This document shows, one piece after another, positions 54,267 through 62,272 of a DNA stretch of 64,000 nt. The stretch spans positions 46,836 to 110,835 of the forward strand of contig NZ_JAFEUU010000014.1 in the NCBI RefSeq assembly GCF_017355885.1, given 5' to 3'. Position 1 is the stretch's first letter; each line of letters starts with the position of its first letter. The notes under the pieces are model-generated. The model had not been told where the DNA came from, did not search any database, and saw nothing but the letters and a program-made list of their open reading frames with translations. Made by a program: the position numbers and the translations under genes. The DNA comes from Sabulicella rubraurantiaca. GTDB taxonomy: Bacteria > Pseudomonadota > Alphaproteobacteria > Acetobacterales > Acetobacteraceae.

Positions 54267-54676
54267 CCGACATCGCAGCCTTGCTCCGCCAGACCCGCCG
54301 CATCGCCGTGGTCGGCGCGTCCAACAAGCCCGAGCGCCCCTCCTTTGGGGTGATTCGCTTCCTGCTCAACCGCGGCTACGAGGTGACGCCGGTCAATCCG
54401 GGCCTCGCGGGGCAGGAGATCCAAGGGCGCCGCGTGGTCGCGACGCTGGAGGAGGCGGGGCCGCTCGACATGGTGGATGTGTTCCGCCGCTCCTCCGAAG
54501 CGGGCGCCGTGGCCGATGAGGCGGTGCGCTTGGGTGCCAAATCCGTCTGGATGCAGCTTGGCGTGATCGATGAGGACGCCGCCGCCCGCGCCCGCGCCGC
54601 CGGAGTGGAGGTGGTGATGGACCGTTGCCCGGCTATCGAATGGGGACGCCTGGGTCTGCCATCCCGCATTGCGTGA
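54263..54676 (+). CDS. CoA-binding domain protein (YccU-like)
   Basis: A 137-residue Rossmann-like CoA_binding protein. It starts MTDIAALLRQTRRIAVVGAS and has SNKPERPSFGVIRFLLNRGY, ATLEEAGPLDMVDVFRRSSE, GAKSVWMQLGVIDEDAAARA and VVMDRCPAIEW, the family's final motif. These proteins bind CoA or a derivative, but their biochemical role is unknown. It begins in a four-base overlap with the preceding small protein gene. Confidence 0.9.
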   Translation: MTDIAALLRQTRRIAVVGASNKPERPSFGVIRFLLNRGYEVTPVNPGLAGQEIQGRRVVATLEEAGPLDMVDVFRRSSEAGAVADEAVRLGAKSVWMQLGVIDEDAAARARAAGVEVVMDRCPAIEWGRLGLPSRIA

Positions 54677-54782
54677 CGCGCGCGTAACCATCCGATCAGA
54701 TCCTTGAAATCCCGGTAAGGCCGGGCCATTTCCCGCGCCGTCCGGGGCCTACCGAATCGCCCCCCTCAGGAGGGAAGGACAC

Positions 54783-55511
54783 ATGACCGAGGAAGAACGC
54801 CGGATCATCACGGAGTATGTGCAGCGCGTCGCCGGGGTGTCGTCTGCCGCGCCGTCCGGCGGCCCGTGGAATTCCGGCCGCGTGCCCAGCACCGGCCAGG
54901 GCGCCGCGCCGAACCTGCCCCCGGTGGACCCGGATGCGGATCGGCTGATTGGCGAGCTGTTCCAGCGCCATCCGGAAGCGCGCTACCGCCTGACGCAGAC
55001 CGCCTTCGTGCAGGAACACGCGCTGGTCCAGGCGCAGAACCGCATCCAGGAACTGGAGTGGGAGCTGGAGAATTCCCGCCGCCAGGCGGAGGCCGCCAGC
55101 AACCGTGGCTTCTTCGGCCTGGGCGGCTCGCGCCCCGCGCCGATGCCGCCGCGCCCGCAGCCGGTTCAGGCGCCGGGCGGGATGAACCCCGCCATGATGG
55201 GGCGCCAGGGCCCGGGCTTCCTGGGCACCGCCATGATGACGGCGGCGGGCGTCGCCGGCGGCATGGTGCTCGGCAACATGCTGATGAACGCATTTGGCGG
55301 CGGCGGGGCCGCTGCGGCAGCGACGAGCGCGGGGGCCGGTGCCTTCGGGACGGAGGCGGTGCCCACCTCCTCGGCCTGGACCGATCCCGGTTCCGCCTCC
55401 GGCTTCGGCGGCAATGACGCGACCCCTGCCGGCTATGACGATGCCTCGGGCGGGTATGACGACGCGGCCGGCGGCTACGACGACGGCGATTACGGCGACG
55501 AGGAAATCTGA
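54783..55511 (+). CDS. DUF2076-family protein
   Basis: A 242-residue protein of the DUF2076 family (annotated as a periplasmic ligand-binding sensor protein, but with no experimental role known to me). The N-terminal helical domain begins MTEEERRIITEYVQRVAGVS and continues to QNRIQELEWELENSRRQAEA. A Gly/Pro/Ala-rich linker and a hydrophobic stretch (LGTAMMTAAGVAGGMVLGNM) follow. The C-terminus is a repetitive acidic tail with Gly-Tyr-Asp-Asp units. It has no signal peptide and is preceded by AGGAGGGAAGG. It is likely monocistronic. Confidence 0.85.
   Translation: MTEEERRIITEYVQRVAGVSSAAPSGGPWNSGRVPSTGQGAAPNLPPVDPDADRLIGELFQRHPEARYRLTQTAFVQEHALVQAQNRIQELEWELENSRRQAEAASNRGFFGLGGSRPAPMPPRPQPVQAPGGMNPAMMGRQGPGFLGTAMMTAAGVAGGMVLGNMLMNAFGGGGAAAAATSAGAGAFGTEAVPTSSAWTDPGSASGFGGNDATPAGYDDASGGYDDAAGGYDDGDYGDEEI
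55432..55500 (+). repeat. Gly-Tyr-Asp-Asp repeat coding region
   Basis: The C-terminal end of the DUF2076 protein encodes tandem units of the form G-Y-D-D-A-(S/A)-G, about three times in 23 codons, ending GDYGDE. This is a low-complexity acidic tail likely to be disordered. Confidence 0.7.
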
Positions 55512-55580
55512 CGCCGAGCGCGGCGGGGGCACGCTCCCCCGCCGCTTGCGCCGCGTCCCGGGCGGCGCGATGAAGCATGC

Positions 55581-56420
55581 ATGCGGCTTCCGGACCTCGA
55601 CCTCGACCTGCTGCGCGGCTTCGTGACGGTCGCCGAGCGCGGCGGCTTCACCGCGGCGGGGCAGGCGCTCGGCCTCACCCAATCCGCCGTGTCGCTCAAG
55701 GTAAAGCGCCTGGAGGAGATGCTGGGCCGCCCTGTCCTGGTGCGCGGCCCCAAGCGCGTTTCCCTGACGCGCGAGGGCGAGACGCTGCTGGCCTATAGCC
55801 GCCGCATGTTAGCCCTGAACGAGGAAGCGGTGCGCCGCTTCGTGGCGCCGCCCGTCGGGGGGCGGCTGCGCCTCGGCGTCGCCGACCATTTCGTGCCGCG
55901 CCACCTCACCCCCACCCTGGCGCGCTATGCCCGCACCTGGCCTGAACTGCGCATCGAGGTGGAGGTCGGCCGGTCCCACGAACTGCGCGCGCAGCTGGCG
56001 CGGGAGGAGCTGGACCTCGTCCTCGGCAAGCGGCGCGACGGGGAGACGGAAGGGCGGCTTCTCTTCACCGATGCGGTGATCTGGGTGGCCTCGCCGGATT
56101 TCGTCCCACCGGAGGGGCGGCCTCTGCCGCTCGCCATGCTGCCGCAGGGCTGCATGTTCCGCGACCGTGCCCTGACTGCGCTGGCCCGCGCCGGCATCGC
56201 CTTCGAGGTGGTCTACACCTCGCCCTCGCTGATGGGGGTGGCGGCCGCGGCGCAGGCGGGGTTCGCCCTGACGGTCCTGGGCCGCACCGGCATCCTGGAT
56301 GGGCTGGTGGAGCGGCCGGGGCTGCCGGCGCTGGGCACGGCGGAGATGTGCCTGTTCGGCGACGCCGGCAATCGCTCTCCCCTGGTTGAGCCCCTGATCG
56401 AGGAACTTCGCGCCGGCTGA
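55581..56420 (+). CDS. LysR-type transcriptional regulator
   Basis: A 279-residue LysR-family regulator. The N-terminal helix-turn-helix reads DLDLLRGFVTVAERGGFTAA and LGLTQSAVSLKVKRLEEMLG, typical of LysR. The C-terminal effector domain has GRLRLGVADHFVPRHLTPTL. The effector is unknown. It reads on the same strand as, and 32 bases before, the SemiSWEET gene, but may act on either it or an unlinked operon. The ATG at 55581 is preceded by weak ribosome-site sequence. Confidence 0.9.
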   Translation: MRLPDLDLDLLRGFVTVAERGGFTAAGQALGLTQSAVSLKVKRLEEMLGRPVLVRGPKRVSLTREGETLLAYSRRMLALNEEAVRRFVAPPVGGRLRLGVADHFVPRHLTPTLARYARTWPELRIEVEVGRSHELRAQLAREELDLVLGKRRDGETEGRLLFTDAVIWVASPDFVPPEGRPLPLAMLPQGCMFRDRALTALARAGIAFEVVYTSPSLMGVAAAAQAGFALTVLGRTGILDGLVERPGLPALGTAEMCLFGDAGNRSPLVEPLIEELRAG

Positions 56421-56452
56421 AACGTGGGGCTCCCGGCGGCATTCAGCCCCGC

Positions 56453-56743
56453 ATGGCGCTTGCGGACATCGTCGGTGGCTTGGCCACCCTCTGCTCCATC
56501 TCCTCCTTTGTGCCCCAGGCCTGGAAGGTGATTCGCACTCGCGACACCGATGCCATCTCCACGCGCATGTACGTGCTCACCGTCACGGGGTTCAGCCTGT
56601 GGCTCACCTACGGGATCATGCTGGGCGCGCTGCCGCTGATCGCTGCGAACGGCACCTGCCTGCTGCTGTCGGCCTTCATCCTGGCGATGAAGCTGATGCC
56701 GCGGCGCAAGCGCGAGGAGGTGGCGCAGAGCTTGGGCGGGTGA
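56453..56743 (+). CDS. SemiSWEET-type small sugar transporter
   Basis: A 96-residue protein with three membrane helices, the minimal unit of the SWEET family. It has the helix-1 motif SFVPQAWKVIRTRDTDAIST, whose P-Q and downstream D-x-I-S are characteristic, then the second helix LTVTGFSLWLTYGIMLGALP and the third. SemiSWEETs work as dimers and move sugars (mostly sucrose or glucose) by facilitated diffusion. The C-terminal end is basic (PRRKREEVAQ). The start at ATG 56453 has no strong ribosome site. Confidence 0.85.
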   Translation: MALADIVGGLATLCSISSFVPQAWKVIRTRDTDAISTRMYVLTVTGFSLWLTYGIMLGALPLIAANGTCLLLSAFILAMKLMPRRKREEVAQSLGG

Positions 56744-56782
56744 GAAGGCACAAGAGCACCTCAGATGTCCTGTGCCGCCCGC

Positions 56783-58015
56783 TCACGAGCCGCTCCCAAA
56801 ATCGTGCGCAAATCCACGGTCGGGAACACGCCAACTGGGCCCATAGAATGCTTCGAGCATCCGAAACGGATCCGCCGGAATCTCCACTAATGTGCCGAGA
56901 AAGGAAACGCGTCCGAAAGGCAGCAGGGCCGACAGCGGCACCAGGGGATCTCGCGCAGGCGTCAGGCGGACCTGCTCATCCTTCTGCACGGCCACGAACA
57001 CATCGCAGCTCACGTACGGATCTTGGGGGTGCCACACACCGACGTGGTAAGGCGACGCCACCTGACAGATAAAGCCGCTCCCTTCCAGTGCCTCTTGAAT
57101 CTGGGCAAGGTCGAGCGTTGGAAGAAGAGCGATCAAGTCGACGTCGTCGTCGTGGGGAATGAGGTCGCCCTCTCGAACGAAGCCCAGCAGGGCGCCATAA
57201 GCCAAACAGGCTGGGATCCCCTTCCGCTCCAGAGCAGCGCGCACTTTGTTTAGGCCAAGGATGGCGGCCGCCTTCTCCTCCGGCTGCCAGAAGCGAAATG
57301 TGCGCAAGATACCATGACTGGTCGCTTCGCGCCTCCGCGGGAGGAGGATCGTCTCGTTCAGCGCCTCTTTCAGGGGCGCAACCAGATCGGACCGATGCTG
57401 GACCAAGCGGTCGAGAGTTACGCGCAAAGCGGGATCTAGGGCCATGGCTTGCAGCGTCGCCCGTAGCGCGAGGCGGGCTGCCTGAGGCGGGAGCCCCTCC
57501 GGAACAGCGCTGCGAGCGGCTCGAGCGAAGGCCGCTGCGCGCGAGGCATGGCGCCAAATCGTGCGCCACCGCCCTCCCTGGGCGCGGACCTCGATGCGCA
57601 ACGACCACGCCCGGTCTTGATGCCATTCAGGCCGGTTGTCGATGAGAATGCGTGTGAGCGTCGCCGGTTCGAATTCCAGGGTGAGACAAGGCTTTTCCTC
57701 GGAGGTCTCGAAGCAAACCCAAGGAAACCCTGCACTCAGAAGATGGTCTCGATGATCGTGGTCCACGATTTCGGCCTCGACGGAACGCAGGCCAACGACG
57801 CGGTGAGGGGGCTGCTCAGTTTCGAGGGCGAGCGCGCCCAGATGGAGGGGCGCTCGCTTCTCCAGGGAGAAGCGCAGTGCCTCGGTCCGCACGCGCAAGG
57901 GCAAAGATAGCGCCCCGCCTTGTTCGGCGCGCGTGAACCAGACATCCGGGAAGGCGAGGCGCCGAAGGGCCTCCAGTCGCTCCGGAAACAGTCGGACGAT
58001 CTCAGCCGGCGTCAT
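56783..58015 (-). CDS. LicD-like nucleotidyltransferase-fold protein
   Basis: A 410-residue protein. The C-terminal region from about residue 250 matches the LicD family: LNKVRAALERKGIPACLAYG, then ALLGFVREGDLIPHDDDVDL, which carries the D-D-D-x-D metal site, and SGFICQVASPYHVGVWHPQD and DVFVAVQKDE. LicD proteins add phosphocholine or other phosphorylated groups to glycans. The N-terminal 240 residues are unfamiliar (they begin MTPAEIVRLFPERLEALRRL). The gene overlaps the methyltransferase by four bases and together they form a pair. Base composition is lower in GC than nearby genes, suggesting transfer. Confidence 0.82.
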   Translation of the reverse strand: MTPAEIVRLFPERLEALRRLAFPDVWFTRAEQGGALSLPLRVRTEALRFSLEKRAPLHLGALALETEQPPHRVVGLRSVEAEIVDHDHRDHLLSAGFPWVCFETSEEKPCLTLEFEPATLTRILIDNRPEWHQDRAWSLRIEVRAQGGRWRTIWRHASRAAAFARAARSAVPEGLPPQAARLALRATLQAMALDPALRVTLDRLVQHRSDLVAPLKEALNETILLPRRREATSHGILRTFRFWQPEEKAAAILGLNKVRAALERKGIPACLAYGALLGFVREGDLIPHDDDVDLIALLPTLDLAQIQEALEGSGFICQVASPYHVGVWHPQDPYVSCDVFVAVQKDEQVRLTPARDPLVPLSALLPFGRVSFLGTLVEIPADPFRMLEAFYGPSWRVPDRGFAHDFGSGS

Positions 58016-58665
58016 CCGTTACGGCGAGCGAGCACCCGGCCCACCACGGGGTCCTCCTCCTTGTAAGGAGCGAGACCTTGCCCTTCGGTTTCGAGGAGGA
58101 TGTCGAAGCCGAGGTCTCCCAAGCGCGACAGCAAGTCGGCGTGGTCGATGAAGCGACGGTAGTGATTGCCGTGGCACTTCGGCAGCAGCGCATCAGCAAG
58201 CGTCCGGTATTCGAAGGCGACGAGCCCTCTTGGAGGCAGGCATTCGGATAGATCCAGCAGCAGCGCAGCTTCCGTTTCTGACGGAATGGCGTGGAGCATG
58301 AACCGGCCATAGGCCACCGCCATGCGGTCCGCGCGGAAGTGATCCTGCATCAACGCGCGCGCCTTGGCTACGTCCGCTTGGAGGAAACGCGCTCTGGATT
58401 TTGCGCCCCGGGCCTTCTCGATGGCTGACAGAGACTGATCCAGGGCCAACACGGCATGGCCTCGTTCGGCAAAGAAGCGCGCATCGCGACCATTCCCACA
58501 GGCGAGGTCCAGAAGAGCGGCACCAACTTCGATCTGACCCGAAATCCACTCTGCGAAGCCAGAGGCGGTCGCAGGCGCGATCGAGCGGTCATAGAAGGCA
58601 TCCCAGTAGGTCTGACCCCTGTCGAGGATAGCGGTATCTTGCATTGCGGCGAACTGTTCCTTCAT
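58012..58665 (-). CDS. SAM-dependent methyltransferase (class I)
   Basis: A 217-residue class I methyltransferase. YWDAFYDRSIAPATASGFAE precedes motif I, LLDLACGNGRDARFFAERGH, followed by LALDQSLSAIEKARG, then VAYGRFMLHAIPSETEAALL (motif IV) and the C-terminal PKCHGNHYRRFIDHADLLSR. It resembles tellurite-resistance-like or small-molecule methyltransferases of glycan clusters. It is followed, in a four-base ATGA overlap, by the LicD-like gene, which suggests joint modification of one surface glycan. The ATG at 58665 is the first in-frame start. Confidence 0.85.
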   Translation of the reverse strand: MKEQFAAMQDTAILDRGQTYWDAFYDRSIAPATASGFAEWISGQIEVGAALLDLACGNGRDARFFAERGHAVLALDQSLSAIEKARGAKSRARFLQADVAKARALMQDHFRADRMAVAYGRFMLHAIPSETEAALLLDLSECLPPRGLVAFEYRTLADALLPKCHGNHYRRFIDHADLLSRLGDLGFDILLETEGQGLAPYKEEDPVVGRVLARRNG

Positions 58666-58799
58666 TGGTTTGCCGGATCAAGGCAGTGATTGACCGATAA
58701 ACATCAAACGCGGCTTCCAGCCCAGTCTGTATTTGTTCGGTGAGGGCGGCCTGCTGGGGCCGGGTTACGGGATCAGCAACCCATCCCTTCCACGAACCT

Positions 58800-59057
58800 T
58801 TTGGCTCCTCACATACGGCTTCACGAACTGCGGCGGCATCAGCCGGACTTGGTGGCCCAGCTTGCTCAGCCCGCGGCCTCAGTGGTGCGCCGTGTGACAT
58901 GCCTCCATGCCAACAAGTGCCGGCGGCAATCCCGCAAAGAAGGCAACGACCTCGCTGCGGCGGAGACGACGCCGCAGAACAACCCGTCCCGCTGCATCCA
59001 TTCCTTGAACCTGGAAGACGTTCTTCGCCAGGTCCAACCCAAGGACCTCGACCGCCA
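58800..59057 (-). pseudogene. IS110-family transposase fragment with internal stop
   Basis: From the ATG at 59057 the minus strand reads MAVEVLGLDLAKNVFQVQGM, the N-terminus of IS110-family DEDD transposases with the conserved Asp. About 60 codons later a TGA stop replaces the usual Trp (HTAHH-stop-GRGLSKLGHQVRLMPPQFVK), and the frame then resumes to a SQK motif at about 58800, where the homology ends. So this is a truncated, inactivated copy with at least one nonsense mutation. The sequence beyond it (58680-58800) is protein-like in another frame (LTEQIQTGLEAAFDVYRSIT) but I cannot name it. Confidence 0.8.
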
Positions 59058-59132
59058 TCCTCGCCTCCTCTTGCTGGATCTCCTGGCCGCATCCTTGGCC
59101 AGGAGATCAGTGGGGAAAGCGGGGCCGTCCAT

Positions 59133-59235
59133 CTCATCAACGGAAAGCTGCGGGACGAGCTGTTGAACGGGGAGGTGTCAACACGCTCCGGGAGCCCAGG
59201 TGCTGATCAAGGAGTGGCGCCGGTACTACATCGTG
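59133..59235 (+). pseudogene. IS3-family transposase (OrfB) C-terminal fragment with frameshift
   Basis: The plus strand reads LINGKLRDELLNGE, which is the conserved 'F-N-G-K-L-R-D-E-L-L-N' segment of IS3-family integrase-core transposases, then in a different frame TLRE followed by QVLIKEWRRYY. Restoring one deleted base between GAG and CC at about 59193 would rejoin the two parts. Beyond the tyrosines the homology is lost. It is a decayed copy immediately beside the IS110 remnant. Confidence 0.78.
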
Positions 59236-59585
59236 CTGCTGCAGGGAAGGATCGGGCGAGCCCCTGCAGATTTTTGCGGACTGGCAAGTTCTGGAAGCAG
59301 CCGCCGATTCCGGTGCGGAGCTTCCCTCCGGCCGGAATTTTGACCAAAGGGGGTGAGCGCGGTGTAGTTCTCGTGAGGCACCGGCGTTGCGCAGAATGCA
59401 ACATCCGGCTGGGCGCGCCAGGGATTGTCGGGTCGCGAGGCCTACAGCATGGCGCTGCTGCCGTTGTCGTGCGGTGTCGCGTTGGCGCGTGGGCGGCGGT
59501 TGCCGCCCTCGGGCACGTTGGCTGATCAGACATCGATCCCGCACCATAAGCGGAGGCACAGTGCAGCGCGCGGCGCGGATGTCGG
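59236..59585. other. Non-coding stretch between IS3 fragment and SWIM gene
   Basis: About 350 bases with no frame I can support. Several short frames on both strands have arginine-rich shadow composition. It may contain further decayed mobile sequence, but I see no inverted terminal repeats. Confidence 0.35.
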
Positions 59586-61328
59586 TCAGCTTGAACCCAC
59601 CGGCCGGCGGTCTCCCGCTCCGCCTCCCGTCTCACGCAGCATGGCAACGAAGTTCCGCTTGGCGCGGTGGCGCGCCAGAAGATCCTCGACATAGGCCTGC
59701 TGCGCCCGGTCCTCGCCGAGCCGGGCGCGGACGGCTGCAATGCGGCCGATCAAGCGGCAGGCTTCGGCATAGCCATGCTTGTTGGTAAGCCTGACCTGCG
59801 CCTCGGCCAGCCGTTCATAGACCGCTATGGCGTCCGCGGGCCTGGCCGCCTCGCTCGCCTCTGCCAGTTGCCGCCAGAGGCCGTCATGGCAGCCGTGTCG
59901 CCGCACTGCTTCCCAGGCCGCGTCCAACCGACCCTCGCGGATGAGGATCTCGACCAGCAGGCCCGATGCGCCAATTCCGTCCCATCCAGTCTGGGGCGAG
60001 TGCTTCGCGAGCCTCGCTTCCAGCACCGCCAGGGCGCGGTCCGTCATGGCGACGCGCACCGCGGACCGGGCGCGGGTTCCCTTCGCCAGCGCTTCGTAGA
60101 GCCGCATGGACGGCTGGCGCTCGAAGCCGCGCCAGACCACCGCCTCGGCCTTCGCGCCCTGCCCGGCGGCGCGGTGCTGCTCGGCCAGGAACAGCAGCAG
60201 CGGTTCGTTCGAGGGGTCGTCGAACAGGAAGGCACCCTCCTCCGCCCAGCGCATCGCCTCCGCGTCGCGGCCCTGTTCGAGGCAGAACTCCGCCAGCCGT
60301 AGATAGTCGTTCACGTGCGATAGCCCCGCCACGCGCAGCGCGACACGCCGGTCAACGTCACCATCCTCCGCCGCGAAGCCGTCCAGGATCGGGAACAGCA
60401 CGTACCGGGCGAGGCCCTCCTCGGCAGGCGCGAGCACGCCGCCGCGCTGCGCCCGGGTCTTCGGCAGGGCGTCCCAGGCAACCTCGGCAAGGCGCCGGTA
60501 CTCGGCCAGGCCGACCGGGCCGAGCAGGTGGCCGTAGGTGCCGCTCGCGCCGCAAAAGGTGCCGAAGGGCTCACCCGTCTCGAGCTGGAACAGGTCCCGC
60601 GCCAAGGTGACCGGATCGGGGCGCAACGCCTCGCAGGCGGCGAGGTGGAGCGCCGCTGCGCGCTCAGCGATCTCGCCCCCGCCACCGTCTGAGTCGTCCA
60701 CGCCCTCCAGTGCGCCCGGCAGGCGTCGGAACAGCTCGGTCGCGAGGTCCAGAACGAGGGCAGCATGTCCGGCCAGCAGGAGGCCCTCGAAGCCTTCCAG
60801 CACGTCAAGCACGCCTGTCACCCAGGCGCCGGCCTCGCCGTATTCGACGAAGCGTCCTGTCCGGAGCACGCGCTTCAACGCCGCCCGACAGCGTTGGGCC
60901 AGTTCGGCCGCGTCGCCGGCGGCCGCGCGCGTGGCCAGGTCGAGGCGGTCGAGCAGCGCCGGATCGCGCTCGGCAAGATCGAGGACCATCTCGGCAAGCC
61001 GCTCGACGCCTTGGCTACGCAGGTGCTCGCGGATAGCGCCCAGGCGGTCGGGAACGTTACCGCCTGCATTGGCCACCAGTCCGGTGGCGACGAGGTGCTT
61101 GCAGAAGCCATGGTCGGCGAAGGCGGGACAGGAGCACTCGCCCTGGATGCCGCCCCGCCCTGCCCGTAACACCGTCCGGTAGACGGTCGTGCCGGCGACC
61201 CGGGCGGACACGACCACGCCGTCGTCCGATAGTAGCGCCACTCGCCCCTCGCGCAGATAGACCTCGCCACGAGCGAAGGCGGCATCGCCGGCCAAGCGCT
61301 TCAGATCGGACGGGACGAAACGGGACAT
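59586..61328 (-). CDS. SWIM zinc-finger protein with long alpha-helical domain
   Basis: A 580-residue protein. Near residues 55-80 it has the SWIM motif C-x-C-x(n)-C-x-H, seen as GECSCPAFADHGFCKHLVAT. The rest is a helical, TPR-like domain with repeated Leu/Ala patterns (for example LAEFCLEQGRDAEAMRWAEE and LAEQHRAAGQGAKAEAVVWR). SWIM proteins bind DNA or other proteins and often occur with SNF2-type helicases; no helicase is here. The start at ATG 61328 has an AGGAGGT site. The gene is intact and of normal base composition while its flanks are decayed mobile elements. Confidence 0.82.
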   Translation of the reverse strand: MSRFVPSDLKRLAGDAAFARGEVYLREGRVALLSDDGVVVSARVAGTTVYRTVLRAGRGGIQGECSCPAFADHGFCKHLVATGLVANAGGNVPDRLGAIREHLRSQGVERLAEMVLDLAERDPALLDRLDLATRAAAGDAAELAQRCRAALKRVLRTGRFVEYGEAGAWVTGVLDVLEGFEGLLLAGHAALVLDLATELFRRLPGALEGVDDSDGGGGEIAERAAALHLAACEALRPDPVTLARDLFQLETGEPFGTFCGASGTYGHLLGPVGLAEYRRLAEVAWDALPKTRAQRGGVLAPAEEGLARYVLFPILDGFAAEDGDVDRRVALRVAGLSHVNDYLRLAEFCLEQGRDAEAMRWAEEGAFLFDDPSNEPLLLFLAEQHRAAGQGAKAEAVVWRGFERQPSMRLYEALAKGTRARSAVRVAMTDRALAVLEARLAKHSPQTGWDGIGASGLLVEILIREGRLDAAWEAVRRHGCHDGLWRQLAEASEAARPADAIAVYERLAEAQVRLTNKHGYAEACRLIGRIAAVRARLGEDRAQQAYVEDLLARHRAKRNFVAMLRETGGGAGDRRPVGSS

Positions 61329-61389
61329 GCCAGGTGACCTCCTGTCCTTGCCCGCGCCGCTGTTCCGACGGCGCCGCCTCCCATCATAG

Positions 61390-61740
61390 CTGCAGCCCGA
61401 TTTCGGGCACGAGGTGCTTTGGGTGCTGCGCGACTGTCTGTCCGGCGCGGTGCTGCTCGCGCGCAGCCTGCTGTCAAGCCGGCCGGAGGATCTCGTGCCG
61501 CTGCTTAGGAGGCCAGGGCGGCCGTGGGCGTGCTGGTTCTGGGCGTGATCAGCGACGGGCAGACCTCGATCCGCCGCGCGGTGGCCGAGGCGCTGCCGGG
61601 CGTGCCGCACCAGCTTTGCCATTTCCAATTTTTTCGCGAAGCGGCCCACCCGGTGTTCGAGGCCGATCGGAACGCCAAAAAGGAACTCAAGAAGCGGGTC
61701 CGCGGCGTGCGGCGCATCGAGCGCTCGGTGGGGGCATACT
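61390..61740 (+). pseudogene. Decayed DDE transposase fragment (two frames)
   Basis: The plus strand reads LQPDFGHEVLWVLRDCLSGA and further to RPEDLVPLL in one frame, then from about 61509 GVLVLGVISDGQTSIRRAVA, ALPGVPHQLCHFQFFREAAH and AKKELKKRVRGVRRIERSV in another. Together they resemble an internal portion of a DDE-type transposase (mutator or ISL3-like layout, with a D...H-Q-x-C-x-F-H region) that has lost its ends and carries a frameshift near 61505. I cannot assign the IS family. It lies just upstream of the SWIM gene on the opposite strand. Confidence 0.6.
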
Positions 61741-61771
61741 GTCTCGTCTCCTGACTCTTTGGGAGTAAAGG

Positions 61772-61888
61772 GCCAGCATTCACAAGGTCGCCCAGACCCT
61801 GAAGGCTGATGGAGTGCCCGCGCCGCGCGGTGGCTCTTGGGTCGTCACAACAGGCCGTCGGGCGCTGCTCCACCTCTTCGATAAGTAG
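61772..61888 (+). pseudogene. Possible serine-recombinase C-terminal remnant
   Basis: The frame reads ASIHKVAQTLKADGVPAPRG followed by GSWVVTTGRRALLHLFDK and a TAG at 61886-61888. The 'I-A-x-x-L-N/K-A-x-G-V-P-x-P-R-G-G-x-W' phrase is typical of the recombinase domain of large serine recombinases. It lacks a start and the catalytic domain, so it is a remnant at most. Confidence 0.45.
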
Positions 61889-62023
61889 AAAATCTGTGTT
61901 GGCGGCTATGCGTCTACGAAATATAGCGCGAGTGAGCATTTTTAGTTTCAAAACGCGAGCATGGAACGGTTTATGTGCGAAATCATTCAGTTTCTTACAA
62001 GAAATCCGAAAAGAGCTATAGGT

Positions 62024-62272
62024 ATGAGTGGGCAAGATTTCCAGGAAGCGCTTTCTATCGCCTGCGGAGCGCCGGGTTGGATGGCTGCGTTCATGCCTGG
62101 AGAAGAGTATGGCAGCGACTGGATTTACCTGGAGCCGCCCTTTGCGGAGGCTGGAGGCTATGTCCTAGCGCGAGATGAGGCTGGCATCGTCCTGATGGAC
62201 TCTCGGGGTTACGACGCCGGTTGTTTTGGCACGGTCCGTGAGGCCGTTCTTGCAGTAATACGCCAAGCCTAG
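62024..62272 (+). CDS. Hypothetical protein, 82 residues
   Basis: A protein of 82 residues from ATG 62024 (or 103 residues from ATG 61961), beginning MSGQDFQEALSIACGAPGWM and including GSDWIYLEPPFAEAGGYVLA and REAVLAVIRQA. It has no membrane segment and no family I recognise. The 5' flank (61850-62040) is markedly AT-rich for this genome, which together with the recombinase-like remnant before it suggests recent transfer. A tandem ten-base direct repeat (GCCTAGCTGT, 62267-62286) begins at its stop. Confidence 0.45.
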   Translation: MSGQDFQEALSIACGAPGWMAAFMPGEEYGSDWIYLEPPFAEAGGYVLARDEAGIVLMDSRGYDAGCFGTVREAVLAVIRQA

